From: IMCC26077 sp964418325
GTDB taxonomy: Bacteria; Actinomycetota; Actinomycetes; Nanopelagicales; Nanopelagicaceae
Length of the DNA stretch: 64,000 bases
Direction of reading: 5' to 3'
Assembly (NCBI GenBank): GCA_964418325.1
Contig: CAYQLC010000001.1
Coordinates: 1 to 64,000 of the forward strand
Made by a program: the position numbers and the translations under genes
Part shown: positions 50,878 to 60,113 of the stretch, in pieces
Numbering within the stretch: position 1 is the stretch's first letter
Layout: each line of letters begins with the position of its first letter
The notes under the pieces: model-generated
Databases searched by the model: none
What the model was told of the DNA's origin: nothing
Seen by the model: the letters and a program-made list of their open reading frames with translations, nothing else

Positions 50878-52697
50878 TTCTCTTCGACTATTTCTGCATC
50901 CTCAACGCCATCTTCGGCTGGCTTCGCCGATGCGCTCGTGGCGGCATTAGCCTCATAGAGCGCCGCACCTAGCGTTTGGCTAATAGTCGCTACCTTCTCG
51001 GTCGCGCTCTTAATTGCAGAGGTGTCAGTGCCATTGAGTGCGCTCTTGAGATCGGCGAGCGCGCTTTCGACTTCACTCTTCTTTGAAGCGAGGTCACCTT
51101 GGCTTAACTTCTCACTGTTATCTGCAATGAATTTTTCAGTCTGGTATACCAACGAATCTCCGTTATTTCGGATTTCGGCCTCTTCACGACGAGCCTTGTC
51201 CTCTTCAGCGTGTGATTCTGCCTCGCGCATCATGCGATCAATCTCATCCTTTGGCAGCGCAGATCCACCGGTGATGGTCATGCGTTGCTCTTTGCCAGTT
51301 CCGAGATCCTTCGCGGAGACATGGACGATTCCGTTGGCATCGATATCGAAGGTCACCTCAATTTGAGGTACGCCCCGAGGAGCTGGTGGAAGTCCAGTGA
51401 GTTCAAACATGCCTAGTTTCTTGTTATAGGCCGCCATCTCTCGCTCACCTTGGAAGACCTGAATCTGCACCGCTGGCTGATTGTCGTCGGCGGTAGTGAA
51501 AATCTCACTTCGCTTTGTTGGGATCGTGGTGTTGCGCTCGATGAGTTTGGTCATGATTCCACCCTTAGTTTCGATACCAAGAGATAGTGGAGTCACATCA
51601 AGAAGGAGCACATCCTTCACTTCACCCTTCAAGACACCGGCTTGTAGCGCAGCTCCCACAGCGACGACTTCGTCGGGATTTACACCCTTATTCGGCTCAC
51701 GCCCTCCAGTGAGCTCTTTGACAAGATCAACTACTGCAGGCATACGAGTTGAACCACCGACGAGAACGACGTGATCAATCTTGTTGATGGGAATTCCAGC
51801 ATCTTTAAGGACTGCTTGGAAAGGAACCTTGCATCGGGTAAGTAGGTCCGAGGTCATTTGTTGGAACTGTGCTCGCGTGATGGTTTCATCAAGGAAGAGC
51901 GGGTTCTTCTCGGCATCGACGGTGATGTACGGAAGATTGATGGATGTTTGTTGCGATGATGAGAGTTCAATCTTTGCTTTCTCAGCAGCCTCGCGAATCC
52001 GTTGCATCGCCATCTTATCTTTTGTTAGATCGATGCCATTCTTGCTCTTAAAGGTTGTGACAAGGTGATTAACAAGTTTTTCATCCCAGTCATCGCCACC
52101 AAGTTGGTTATCACCGTTAGTTGCCTTTACTTCAACGATGCCATCGCCAATTTCAAGGAGCGATACATCAAATGTTCCACCACCAAGATCGAAGACAAGA
52201 ATTGTCTGTTCCTTATCTCCCTTATCGAGACCATATGCAAGCGCTGCTGCGGTTGGTTCGTTGATGATTCGAAGAACGTTGAGCCCTGCAATTTCGCCAG
52301 CTTCTTTTGTTGCTTGTCGTTGTGCATCACTGAAGTAAGCAGGCACGGTAATCACTGCATCAGTAACGGTTTCGCCAAGATACGCTTCGGCATCACGCTT
52401 TAATTTTTGGAGCACACGCGCGCTGATCTCCTGCGCGGTATAGCCCTTTCCATCAATATCGATCTTCCAGGTGGTACCCATATGCCGCTTAACGGAGCGA
52501 ATGGTTCGCTCGACGTTCGTTACGGATTGACGCTTCGCCACCTCACCAACGAGGACCTCGCCATTCTTGGCGAAGGCGACGATAGAAGGAGTGGTGCGGG
52601 CGCCTTCAGCATTGGCGATGACGGTGGGCTCGCCACCTTCAAGGACGCTGACCACGCTATTGGTGGTTCCTAAATCGATACCTACTGCTCTAGCCAT
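50874..52697 (-). CDS. dnaK: Hsp70 chaperone DnaK
   Basis: A 607-residue Hsp70. The start is the ATG at 52697 (MARAVGIDLGTTNSVVSV), with GGGAGAG upstream; in-frame codons further up are promoter sequence. Nucleotide-binding motifs include ILVFDLGGGTFDVSLLEIGDG and VVLVGGSTRMPAV. A substrate-binding domain follows, with a helical lid ending in DAEIVEEK. First gene of the heat-shock operon; promoter carries a HAIR-like operator. Confidence 0.97.
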   Translation of the reverse strand: MARAVGIDLGTTNSVVSVLEGGEPTVIANAEGARTTPSIVAFAKNGEVLVGEVAKRQSVTNVERTIRSVKRHMGTTWKIDIDGKGYTAQEISARVLQKLKRDAEAYLGETVTDAVITVPAYFSDAQRQATKEAGEIAGLNVLRIINEPTAAALAYGLDKGDKEQTILVFDLGGGTFDVSLLEIGDGIVEVKATNGDNQLGGDDWDEKLVNHLVTTFKSKNGIDLTKDKMAMQRIREAAEKAKIELSSSQQTSINLPYITVDAEKNPLFLDETITRAQFQQMTSDLLTRCKVPFQAVLKDAGIPINKIDHVVLVGGSTRMPAVVDLVKELTGGREPNKGVNPDEVVAVGAALQAGVLKGEVKDVLLLDVTPLSLGIETKGGIMTKLIERNTTIPTKRSEIFTTADDNQPAVQIQVFQGEREMAAYNKKLGMFELTGLPPAPRGVPQIEVTFDIDANGIVHVSAKDLGTGKEQRMTITGGSALPKDEIDRMMREAESHAEEDKARREEAEIRNNGDSLVYQTEKFIADNSEKLSQGDLASKKSEVESALADLKSALNGTDTSAIKSATEKVATISQTLGAALYEANAATSASAKPAEDGVEDAEIVEEK

Positions 52698-52743
52698 ATC
52701 TGTTCTCTCCCTAGTTACTTCACGTTGCTGAGGCGGGGGCGGT

Positions 52744-52760
52744 AGGTTATCAAATAACCT
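52744..52760. promoter_or_regulatory. Perfect 17-bp palindrome at dnaK promoter
   Basis: AGGTTAT-CAA-ATAACCT, a 7-bp perfect inverted repeat over the predicted -10 region of dnaK and sharing three bases with the HAIR-like element. It could be a second repressor site. Confidence 0.5.
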
Positions 52761-52778
52761 GAGCCGCTTCGACTCAAC
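52758..52778 (-). promoter_or_regulatory. HAIR-like HspR operator upstream of dnaK
   Basis: Read on the minus strand: GTTGAGT-N7-GCTCAGG, against the HspR consensus CTTGAGT-N7-ACTCAAG. The left arm differs at one position and the right arm at two, with the exact 7-base spacer. TTGAGT also sits as a -35 element 17 bp from TTTGAT. With hspR at the end of the same operon this fits autorepression. Confidence 0.75.
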
Positions 52779-52861
52779 TTTTCCTATGAGGGAGAACGCA
52801 AGGCAAGTGCCGGTTATTCCCGGCATAGGCGAAGCGGTTCAGTCCTGGGGCGGGTAGAGCT

Positions 52862-54604
52862 CTACCCCTTCCGGTAACCGGCAGGGCACCGAGGGGGTGC
52901 CCCAGTTACCTTCCTTTTCACCTTGCCCTTGCTGCAGGTGATCGAAATGGTTTTCGCAACTGGTTTTGAAGCGGGAGCCGCTGCTGTAGCTGATTGCTTA
53001 GGTGCTGGAGTTTGCACTTGCTCAGTCGGGCTATTTTGCGTCAACTTCAACATCAGTTTAGGTGTGGAGAATTCAAAATTCTTAGCTGAGAAATTCATCC
53101 AACCATTTTCTTCTTTAAAGGTTGTGCTGGCGATCTTTTGTTCAGTACCAGAACTAAGAATGCTTATCGTTGCTTGAACAGGTGCGCTGGTGAATCCATA
53201 AATACACCGCGCTACATCACTTCGAATCGCTAGATCGTAAGAGCCCTTGAATGGAGTAACTCCATCTTTTTCAAAATGTGGAGCAGCAACTTGATACTCC
53301 AAAGTACCAGTTGCCGAATCAAACCTCGGTGGGCCAGATGAATACGCCGTTGCATTTGTCGTGACTAAGCCTGCAAAGTTCTCGTCAAGATTCAAACATT
53401 TGGTGGGGAATTTTGCGGAATTTAAATCACTTACTGAAATAGTTCGAATCGACCATGCAGTTGGAAGCGCTTGTGCTTTATCAGGCAAGTATTCAAGCCA
53501 ATCTTTTAAAGCGGCAAGTGAACGATCGCCTTGGGTAGGGCTTAAATCATCAAGTGTTGTAACTCCCTTGGTTCCGCTTTTTAGATCGCTTTCAACAGCA
53601 TTTGGATACCGCTTTTGGAGCGCTGGAGTTAATTGACTAAATCTGGCAGATCCACTTACCGCTGGAATTCTCGTTGGTTTCGCTTCAATTGAAAGGGAGT
53701 AAATTTTTCCATTCAGTTTTGCACTAACTACTGGAGAATCTAATCTTCCGTGACTCCATTTAATCGGGAATACAGTCGATTGCATCTCAACACCAAATCG
53801 AATATCAGTTGGAAGAGTGAATTGAACTCCACAAACACCGACGCCCATAACAGCACAGTCAGTTGTTACAGGAGTGTCCCAGTTGTAACCGTATCCAGCA
53901 CCATTCGCACCGCTTGAATATCCACGGAAAAGGATTTGCTTACTAGCATTTTCTCTAAGCGATACTGCAAAAACTGCACCCTCAAAGTCATAAGCACCAG
54001 CCCCCAAGTAACCGGTGAGTGAAGAACGGAGTGCAAATAGCGAACCGCCATTATGTTTAATCGCCACTGCTCCAGATTCATCACGAAATTCAAATATTGA
54101 ATCACCAGCTGTTCGAGGCAAACCATAAATAGGTTCACTCATAGAACGAACTGGAGAACCTGGATCTAACTCCTTTATAAATGTCGCTTCAATCCTTTTA
54201 CCATCAGGCAAAATTGCCCAGAAAGATTTCAAACAAATAAGTGGATCTTTGAGGCTGCAGTACGGGTATTTTGCAGTGATAAATCGTGATGGAAAAGCCG
54301 CACACTCAGGATCTCTAAGTGACTTGCACAATTTTGCGTAAGGATTCTGCTCATTGAATATTTCACCAGTCTTAGGACTTTTCGTGCCGATAAGTGCTGG
54401 AGAGTAAAAACTTGCAGGCTTAAAATATGTGCTTTGCGAATCAGTAATTATCACTTTAACGAGAGGATCCCCGGGGATTCTTCCTGCATTACTTCCGGTT
54501 TCGATTTGAATTTGTTCATCAGGCAACACCGCAGAATGCGCGCTCGTACCTACTGTGAGAATCAGCAGTAGAGCCAGAGGGTAAAAAAGACGCTTATTTT
54601 TCAT
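52862..54604 (-). CDS. Large secreted protein of unknown function
   Basis: A 580-residue exported protein. The start is the ATG at 54604 (MKNKRLFYPLALLLILTVGTSAHS signal peptide); it overlaps the Fe-S oxidoreductase end by 11 bp. The mature part has no domain I recognise; it is rich in beta-type sequence with scattered Cys pairs (CKSLRDPECAAFP, CSLKDPLICLKSF, DCAVMGVGVCGVQF). A Pro/Ala-rich linker leads to a short C-terminal module CSKGKVKRKVTGAPP followed by CPAGYRKG, a tail recurrent in secreted proteins of this lineage as I recall. Probably surface-associated. Confidence 0.7.
   Translation of the reverse strand: MKNKRLFYPLALLLILTVGTSAHSAVLPDEQIQIETGSNAGRIPGDPLVKVIITDSQSTYFKPASFYSPALIGTKSPKTGEIFNEQNPYAKLCKSLRDPECAAFPSRFITAKYPYCSLKDPLICLKSFWAILPDGKRIEATFIKELDPGSPVRSMSEPIYGLPRTAGDSIFEFRDESGAVAIKHNGGSLFALRSSLTGYLGAGAYDFEGAVFAVSLRENASKQILFRGYSSGANGAGYGYNWDTPVTTDCAVMGVGVCGVQFTLPTDIRFGVEMQSTVFPIKWSHGRLDSPVVSAKLNGKIYSLSIEAKPTRIPAVSGSARFSQLTPALQKRYPNAVESDLKSGTKGVTTLDDLSPTQGDRSLAALKDWLEYLPDKAQALPTAWSIRTISVSDLNSAKFPTKCLNLDENFAGLVTTNATAYSSGPPRFDSATGTLEYQVAAPHFEKDGVTPFKGSYDLAIRSDVARCIYGFTSAPVQATISILSSGTEQKIASTTFKEENGWMNFSAKNFEFSTPKLMLKLTQNSPTEQVQTPAPKQSATAAAPASKPVAKTISITCSKGKVKRKVTGAPPRCPAGYRKG
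52873..52910. repeat. Nested hairpin at 3' end of secreted-protein gene
   Basis: GGTAAC (52873-52878) with GTTACC (52905-52910) encloses GGGCACC (52884-52890) with GGTGCCC (52896-52902). It encodes the CPAGYRK-type tail. It could protect the 3' end of the message or help termination; no T-run follows. Confidence 0.55.
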
Positions 54605-56648
54605 CTGACAAAATCTTGAGTAAACGTTGGGCGACATCGAGGACCTCAACGTCAGATTGGCGACCGGTCATGCCATCACTCACCATAACCCGGCAGAACG
54701 GACAAGCAACCGCGACCTGATCTGCTCCAGTAGCAATCGCCTCGTCGACTCGGTTGAGATTGATGCGAGAGCCGAGCTTCTCTTCCATCCACATTCGTCC
54801 ACCGCCAGCGCCACAGCAGAAGGATCGATCCTTATTTCTGGGCATCTCGATGAATTGGGCACCGGTTGCCTCGAGTAGCTCTCGTGGCGGTTGATAGATC
54901 TCATTATGTCGGCCGAGGTAACACGGATCGTGATAGGTAATGCTCTCACTTTTAGCTGAAGCGCTGGGAACGGGTTTCAATTTACCCTCGCGCACCAATT
55001 GATTAAGTAGTTGAGTGTGATGAACCATCTCTAACTCAAAACCACTTTGAGCGTAGTCACGGCCAATCGTGGTGAAGCAATGTGGGCATGTGACAACCAC
55101 TTTCTTCACACCGCGGGTGCCAAAAGTTTCTTGAAGCGTCTCGATATTCTCTCGAGAAAGTATTTGATATAGGAATTCATTTCCCGCACGACGAGCTGGA
55201 TCTCCAGTGCAGGTCTCACGCTTTCCCAAAACAGCAAAGCTCACCCCTGCGCGATAAAGGAGTTCAGCGACAGCTTTTGTAGTTTTCTTTGCACGCTCTT
55301 CATAGGCGCCCGCACATCCAACCCAAAAGAGGTACTCAACATCTTCCGGTATCTCACCCTCAAGAACTTGAATAGGAAAATCACATTCTGCAATCCATGC
55401 ATTTCTATCGTTGCGATTTGCACCCCAAGGATTTCCTGCCTTTTCAAGATTCTTAAAAGTGTTGCCAAGTTCGGTGGGAAACTCAGATTCAATAAGAACT
55501 TGGAAGCGACGCATATTAATAATGTGATCAGTATGTTCGATATCAACTGGACATTCGTTAACGCATGCGCCACAGGTCGTACATGACCAGAGCACATCTG
55601 GAGTGATGGGCCCATCTAGCGCGACGATGGGAGCATCGCTACCTACTTTGGTAAGAGCATGGTCGCGCATTGCCATAATCAAAAGCTTGGGAGACAAGGG
55701 TTTTTCGGTATGCCACGCCGGACATTGTGATTGGCACCTGCCGCACTCGGTGCAGCTGGCCATATCAAGAAGGCCCTTCCATGTAATGTCAGCAGACTTT
55801 CCAATTCCAAAAACATCATCGTCTTTAGGATCTTCAAAGTCGATTGGCTTGCCATGTGAAAGCATCTCCGGGACGGGGCCCAACGAGTTACGACCATCGG
55901 CATAACGCTTGAAATAAATATTAAAGAAAGCCAAAAATCGATGCCAGGCCACACCCATGGTGAGATTAAGCGCGATAACAACAAACCAAGTCATCGATAC
56001 AAGAATTTTTAGCAATGCAACGATTGCTATCTGATTCTCAATAGCGCTGATTGACTGTCCGTTGAATACTTCTACAACAAAGCTAGTAAATGGATACTTT
56101 GCGTTCCAACCGGTAACACCCTCGAGCGCCCCTTCTAGACCGCGAAGCGCAATGACACAAAAGACGATTGCCAGAATTGTGCCTTCAACGTAGTAAGCCT
56201 TCCAACTCCCCGAACCATAAAACCGCGACTTACGTCCACGATTTTTAATTCGAGTAACTTGTCTAATTCCAATTAACGCAACTATGCCAATTCCGGTGAG
56301 CCACGCGATTGCCTCAACTATCCAGAGATATGGCGTGAAGTGTCCAATACCTGGAATAAAGAAGTGTGGATCAATGACCTGACCAAATGCGGTAATCAAT
56401 GTTCCAAGGAGCGCGCCAAAACCGACCATGACAAACCAGTGAGCGATTCCCGTTCCGGTAAATCGGGTCATCTTGGTATGTCCAAGCACTTCTTTTAGAA
56501 GAGTCGCCCAACGCGCACCAGCATTATCTGATCGAGTGGGATCTGGTTGGCCTTTCTTGAATATTGCGATTAATTCTCGAATTTTTACAGCGAGAATTAC
56601 TATGGCAATAATCGAATAAAGATAGGCAATTACCGCTAGGGCGCTCAT
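54594..56648 (-). CDS. Membrane Fe-S oxidoreductase (HdrD/GlpC-like with CCG domains)
   Basis: A 684-residue protein with an N-terminal membrane region of about five or six segments (1-~240, nitrate-reductase gamma-like). Two 4Fe-4S motifs follow: CTECGRCQSQCP (Cys 299, 302, 305, 309) and CTTCGACVNECP (Cys 356, 359, 362, 366). The C-terminal part has CCG-type cysteine sets: TCPHCFTTIGRDY, YHDPCYLGRHNEIYQ and FCCGAGGGRMWMEE. Family members pass electrons between a soluble donor and menaquinone or a partner reductase. The mycobacterial homologue class is essential, but its partner is unknown. Confidence 0.88.
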   Translation of the reverse strand: MSALAVIAYLYSIIAIVILAVKIRELIAIFKKGQPDPTRSDNAGARWATLLKEVLGHTKMTRFTGTGIAHWFVMVGFGALLGTLITAFGQVIDPHFFIPGIGHFTPYLWIVEAIAWLTGIGIVALIGIRQVTRIKNRGRKSRFYGSGSWKAYYVEGTILAIVFCVIALRGLEGALEGVTGWNAKYPFTSFVVEVFNGQSISAIENQIAIVALLKILVSMTWFVVIALNLTMGVAWHRFLAFFNIYFKRYADGRNSLGPVPEMLSHGKPIDFEDPKDDDVFGIGKSADITWKGLLDMASCTECGRCQSQCPAWHTEKPLSPKLLIMAMRDHALTKVGSDAPIVALDGPITPDVLWSCTTCGACVNECPVDIEHTDHIINMRRFQVLIESEFPTELGNTFKNLEKAGNPWGANRNDRNAWIAECDFPIQVLEGEIPEDVEYLFWVGCAGAYEERAKKTTKAVAELLYRAGVSFAVLGKRETCTGDPARRAGNEFLYQILSRENIETLQETFGTRGVKKVVVTCPHCFTTIGRDYAQSGFELEMVHHTQLLNQLVREGKLKPVPSASAKSESITYHDPCYLGRHNEIYQPPRELLEATGAQFIEMPRNKDRSFCCGAGGGRMWMEEKLGSRINLNRVDEAIATGADQVAVACPFCRVMVSDGMTGRQSDVEVLDVAQRLLKILSDEK

Positions 56649-56674
56649 GATGGCAAGAATACTAGAGAGCTAAT

Positions 56675-57388
56675 TTATTGGTTCTCTGGGGCGAACCACG
56701 TCTTCCAAATAGATAATCCCACCACGTAAAGCGGCGCAATCACCAATATTGGCTCTAACCAGCTTGGCCCATCAGGATATTGGGCCGAAAGCCAGGTTAA
56801 TGCTGCAAAATAGACGACAGCAATCGAGAGTGTTAAAGGCCGCAACTTACTTACCCGGACAATGTGCGGGAATTGGACCTTTGAGAGTGAGAGTCCACAC
56901 AAGAAGATGATGACCAACTGCTTTGCGGCCGTACTTGCATCGAGAATTAATAGTGTGGGAACAACAATATTCCACGCTGCTGGAAAACCATTGAACCAGT
57001 GATCATCAGTCTCTTGGTCGGTTCTCGCAAACCACAATGCGCCGGTAAAAATAATCAACGCTGCAAACCAAAACTCTTGTCCTTTTGGCAACATATTTAA
57101 TTCGATGAGTAGCGCTACTGGTACAACTACACAGGTCACATAATCAACAACCAGGTCGAGAATATGTCCATTAATTTGTGGGGCATGAGTAGTGATATCG
57201 AGTCGACGCGCAAGTGGTCCATCAAAGCCATCGATAAGTTGGCAAACGATAAGCCAAATGAGACCAGCCCTAATGTGACCATTCATCACCGCACCTAGCG
57301 CAAGCAAGCCAGCTATCGCGCCACTTGCGGTAAAAGCGTGGAGGAGGAAACCCTTCTGCGCTTGGGTAAGTAGCAGCCTACGCGCCAC
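56675..57388 (-). CDS. CDP-alcohol phosphatidyltransferase, phosphatidylcholine-synthase-like
   Basis: A 237-residue membrane enzyme with seven or eight helices. The CDP-alcohol motif reads DGFDGPLARR, a gap, then GHILDLVVDY, the spacing used by bacterial phosphatidylcholine synthase (CDP-diacylglycerol plus choline). NGFPAAWNIVVP and VQFPHIVRVSKLRPLTL also recall Pcs. The choline specificity is plausible but not proven; a related lipid head group is possible. Downstream of it, in the same direction, is the Fe-S oxidoreductase after 26 bp. Confidence 0.78.
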   Translation of the reverse strand: MARRLLLTQAQKGFLLHAFTASGAIAGLLALGAVMNGHIRAGLIWLIVCQLIDGFDGPLARRLDITTHAPQINGHILDLVVDYVTCVVVPVALLIELNMLPKGQEFWFAALIIFTGALWFARTDQETDDHWFNGFPAAWNIVVPTLLILDASTAAKQLVIIFLCGLSLSKVQFPHIVRVSKLRPLTLSIAVVYFAALTWLSAQYPDGPSWLEPILVIAPLYVVGLSIWKTWFAPENQ

Positions 57389-57445
57389 GGCGACTCCTCA
57401 CTTTTCTGCTGTTTCGAGCAGGAGTGTGAACGATACGCTCTCCGG

Positions 57446-57850
57446 GTGTCGCTATCTACCACCGAGAAAGAACGACTCTGGATTCTGCTTGTCGTAATTT
57501 ATGGGGTCGGAAAATCGATTGTTGTATGGCACACGTTGGGCAAATATGGTGTCAATGCTCTTCTCTATTTCATCTTCGATATTGGAGCTGCTATTCCATA
57601 TGGGATCGCGACTGCTCGCGTGGTGATCTACGGTCTGGTTCGTGATTGGCCACGGGTGCGAATCTGGGGCGCCATCGCCCTAGTTACCCACTTCATCCCT
57701 GACATCTATATATTCGCCGTTCTCAATGAACCGCCACCTTTGCTCGTTGATGGACTGGTCTTTGTTCTCGTCTTATTCACCGTTGTGGCGATAATCGGCG
57801 TAGTCCGCCAGGTGCAGGGGCGGCGGGAAGCCAATCCTAAGGTCGATTGA
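57446..57850 (+). CDS. Small membrane protein of unknown function
   Basis: A 134-residue protein with four hydrophobic segments (LLVVIYGVGKSIVVW, LLYFIFDIGAAIPYGI, IWGAIALVTHFIPDIYIF, VFVLVLFTVVAIIGVV) and a basic tail. It starts with GTG without a strong ribosome site. Divergent from the phosphatidylcholine-synthase-like gene and 83 bp before the response regulator. No family recognised. Confidence 0.65.
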   Translation: MSLSTTEKERLWILLVVIYGVGKSIVVWHTLGKYGVNALLYFIFDIGAAIPYGIATARVVIYGLVRDWPRVRIWGAIALVTHFIPDIYIFAVLNEPPPLLVDGLVFVLVLFTVVAIIGVVRQVQGRREANPKVD

Positions 57851-57855
57851 GGCTC

Positions 57856-57874
57856 ATTCTCAGTTTATTCTCAG
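57856..57874 (+). promoter_or_regulatory. Tandem response-regulator box
   Basis: ATTCTCAG at 57856-57863 and again at 57867-57874, an exact 8-bp direct repeat with an 11-bp period, one helical turn. It lies 60 bp before the response regulator. OmpR-family regulators bind such tandem half-sites, so autoregulation is likely. Confidence 0.6.
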
Positions 57875-57933
57875 GCTAATCTCCCACTATTGGGAGCAGG
57901 CAAATAGTGCGACCAAATCTGAGGTGAAGGCTA

Positions 57934-58662
57934 GTGACTACCAATAGCAAGGACTCAAAACAGGATCTGAAGAGGATTCTTGTCGTCGATGACGAACCAA
58001 ATATCAATGACCTGATTTCTACGAGCCTCAAGTTCTCCGGATTCGAGGTGCGCTCTGCCATGAACGGAGCGCAAGCACTTGCCATCGCTGAAGAGTTCAA
58101 ACCTCATGCCCTGGTACTCGATGTGATGATGCCAGGAATGAATGGCTTTGAAGTCTGCGAAAAGTTGCGTAAAGAGGGATTAAAAGTTGGCGTTCTCTTT
58201 TTAACCGCTAAGGATTCCACAGATGACAAAGTCACTGGGCTGACTATTGGTGGCGATGACTACATGGTCAAGCCTTTTAGTCTTGAAGAGTTGATTGCTC
58301 GAGTTCGGGCAATCCTTCGTCGCACCGGAGATATCGAGATAGACATAGACGACGAGTTGATTAGATTCGCTGATTTGGAATTAAACGAAGCTACCCATGA
58401 GGTACGTCGTGGTGGAGAATTGGTTGAACTCTCGCCAACTGAATTCACACTGCTGCGTTATCTATTAATTAATGCGGATCGAGTTGTTTCGAAAGCACAA
58501 ATTCTTGACCACGTTTGGCAATACGACTTCCGCGGCGATGCCGGTATTGTTGAAACTTATATCTCGTACCTGCGAAAGAAGATTGATACCTACGAGCCAC
58601 AATTAATCCATACTGTTCGCGGAGTTGGTTACCGCTTACGATTGCCAAGCAAGGTGGCATAG
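57934..58662 (+). CDS. OmpR-family response regulator
   Basis: A 242-residue regulator. The receiver is canonical: acidic pair in VVDDEPN, phosphoacceptor Asp in LVLDVMMPGMNG, Thr in FLTAKDS and Lys in DDYMVKPFS. The C-terminal winged helix has ELSPTEFTLLRYLLIN and the HTVRGVGYRLR ending. It starts with GTG. The partner sensor kinase follows immediately. The layout resembles MprA/TrcR-type systems. Confidence 0.92.
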   Translation: MTTNSKDSKQDLKRILVVDDEPNINDLISTSLKFSGFEVRSAMNGAQALAIAEEFKPHALVLDVMMPGMNGFEVCEKLRKEGLKVGVLFLTAKDSTDDKVTGLTIGGDDYMVKPFSLEELIARVRAILRRTGDIEIDIDDELIRFADLELNEATHEVRRGGELVELSPTEFTLLRYLLINADRVVSKAQILDHVWQYDFRGDAGIVETYISYLRKKIDTYEPQLIHTVRGVGYRLRLPSKVA

Positions 58663-58664
58663 GC

Positions 58665-60113
58665 ATTAAGTACTCGTTTGGTACCGCGAGCCTAAAAAAT
58701 CGCTTAACAGTCAGCGTTCTCATTTTGAGTGCGCTTGGAATCGGAATCGCTGATTTTGCTGCTCATACCGCCTTGAAGAGTTATCTCATCGGTCGACTAG
58801 ATGATCAACTCAATGCAGTTGCGGGTGGCTCTTTTCTTCGCCTTGACCGCGCTGGAATTGAGCCAGACGGTGATGATGACATTGCTGACATCGATGGCCG
58901 AAGCGGACCATTACGGAAGGTCCCTTCTGCAATTAGCGTCACACTCCTCGATCCATCGGGAACCATCATCGGCAGACTTGGTGGTGAATTAAACACCGAA
59001 CGGGTTGAGCGCGTGGTTGCTGGAATCACTCCAGAACTAGTTGCGGAGAAGCAAGGCAAACCCTTCACCATCATCAAAGATAAGGCGCACTTTCGAGTTC
59101 TTGCTCGCCTTCTCCCCTCCGGTGCTGGCAGCGCTGTGGCAGCGCTTTCGCTGGAAGATGTAGAACGAACGCTTGGCCGACTCCAGATCCTCTTCTTGTT
59201 TACCGGTTTATTGGTGCTCCTCCTGGTCGGCGTGATCTCGCGAGTGGCTATCCGATTGAGTATGAAACCATTAACTGCGGTCGAGGGAACCGCGGAAGCC
59301 ATCGCTAATGGGGATCTCTCTGCTCGGTTACCCGATGCCAAACCAAACTCTGAAGTTGGGCGCCTGACTGCCTCTCTCAACCGAATGCTTGGGCGAATTG
59401 AAGAATCTTTTGCTGTGCAGCGACGAAGTGAGGAGAAGCTTCGCCGTTTTGTCGCTGACGCAAGCCATGAGTTACGTACACCACTGACTGCTATTCGCGG
59501 ATTTGCCGAGTTGCATCGTCAAGGAGCGATCAGTGGTGAAGAAAAGACGCGTGAGTTAATTGGGCGAATTGAAAATGAATCAAAACGAATGAGCACGCTC
59601 GTAGAAGATTTGCTCACTCTCGCGCGCCTCGATCAAGCTCGACCGATTGCTAATGAAGCAGTAGATGTGAAGAAAGTAATCGATGATGTGATGCAATCTG
59701 TAAAAGCAAGTAAGCCAACTGCGAATATCACCATCCAGATGCCTGCTGATGAGGTTTTTATCATCGGAGATTCGGTCAAGGTCTATCAAGCAGTACTTAA
59801 TTTGGGAGTAAACGCAGCAATCCACACCCCGGATTACACTCCCATCACAATCTCTCTTGAGCAAGGCGACGAGTGCGTAAAGATAAAAGTGCGGGATTTA
59901 GGTCCTGGACTTACTCCAGAGCAGCAGAAGCGTGTCTTTGAAAGGTTTTACCGAGTTGACCAATCTCGTACGTGGACAGGTACCGAAGGAAGCGGCCTTG
60001 GCTTATCCATCGTGCAAGCAATCATGGATGCACATCACGGAAGCGTTGACATTGAGAGCGAATTAGGGCGCGGCACCATGTTTACTTTGACCTTTCCCGT
60101 CAAAGAAAACTAA
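58665..60113 (+). CDS. Sensor histidine kinase with non-canonical start
   Basis: About 482 residues: TM1 (LTVSVLILSALGIGIADFAAHT), an extracellular domain, TM2 (LFLFTGLLVLLLVGVISRV), HAMP, the HisKA box (DASHELRTPLTAIRGF) and the HATPase domain (LNLGVNAAIHTP, DLGPGLTP, GSGLGLSIVQAIM). The frame contains no ATG or GTG upstream of TM1; a TTG at 58725 would cut into TM1. ATT at 58665 is 7 bp after AAGGTGG and gives a complete first helix, so it is used here. The alternative is a TTG start or an assembly error. It overlaps the convergent dcd stop by 4 bp. Confidence 0.85.
   Translation: MKYSFGTASLKNRLTVSVLILSALGIGIADFAAHTALKSYLIGRLDDQLNAVAGGSFLRLDRAGIEPDGDDDIADIDGRSGPLRKVPSAISVTLLDPSGTIIGRLGGELNTERVERVVAGITPELVAEKQGKPFTIIKDKAHFRVLARLLPSGAGSAVAALSLEDVERTLGRLQILFLFTGLLVLLLVGVISRVAIRLSMKPLTAVEGTAEAIANGDLSARLPDAKPNSEVGRLTASLNRMLGRIEESFAVQRRSEEKLRRFVADASHELRTPLTAIRGFAELHRQGAISGEEKTRELIGRIENESKRMSTLVEDLLTLARLDQARPIANEAVDVKKVIDDVMQSVKASKPTANITIQMPADEVFIIGDSVKVYQAVLNLGVNAAIHTPDYTPITISLEQGDECVKIKVRDLGPGLTPEQQKRVFERFYRVDQSRTWTGTEGSGLGLSIVQAIMDAHHGSVDIESELGRGTMFTLTFPVKEN

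Noticed and set aside
52852..52867. GGGTAGAG/CTCTACCC palindrome as terminator of the secreted-protein gene
   Set aside because: No loop and no T-run, and it overlaps the stop codon; not a convincing intrinsic terminator.
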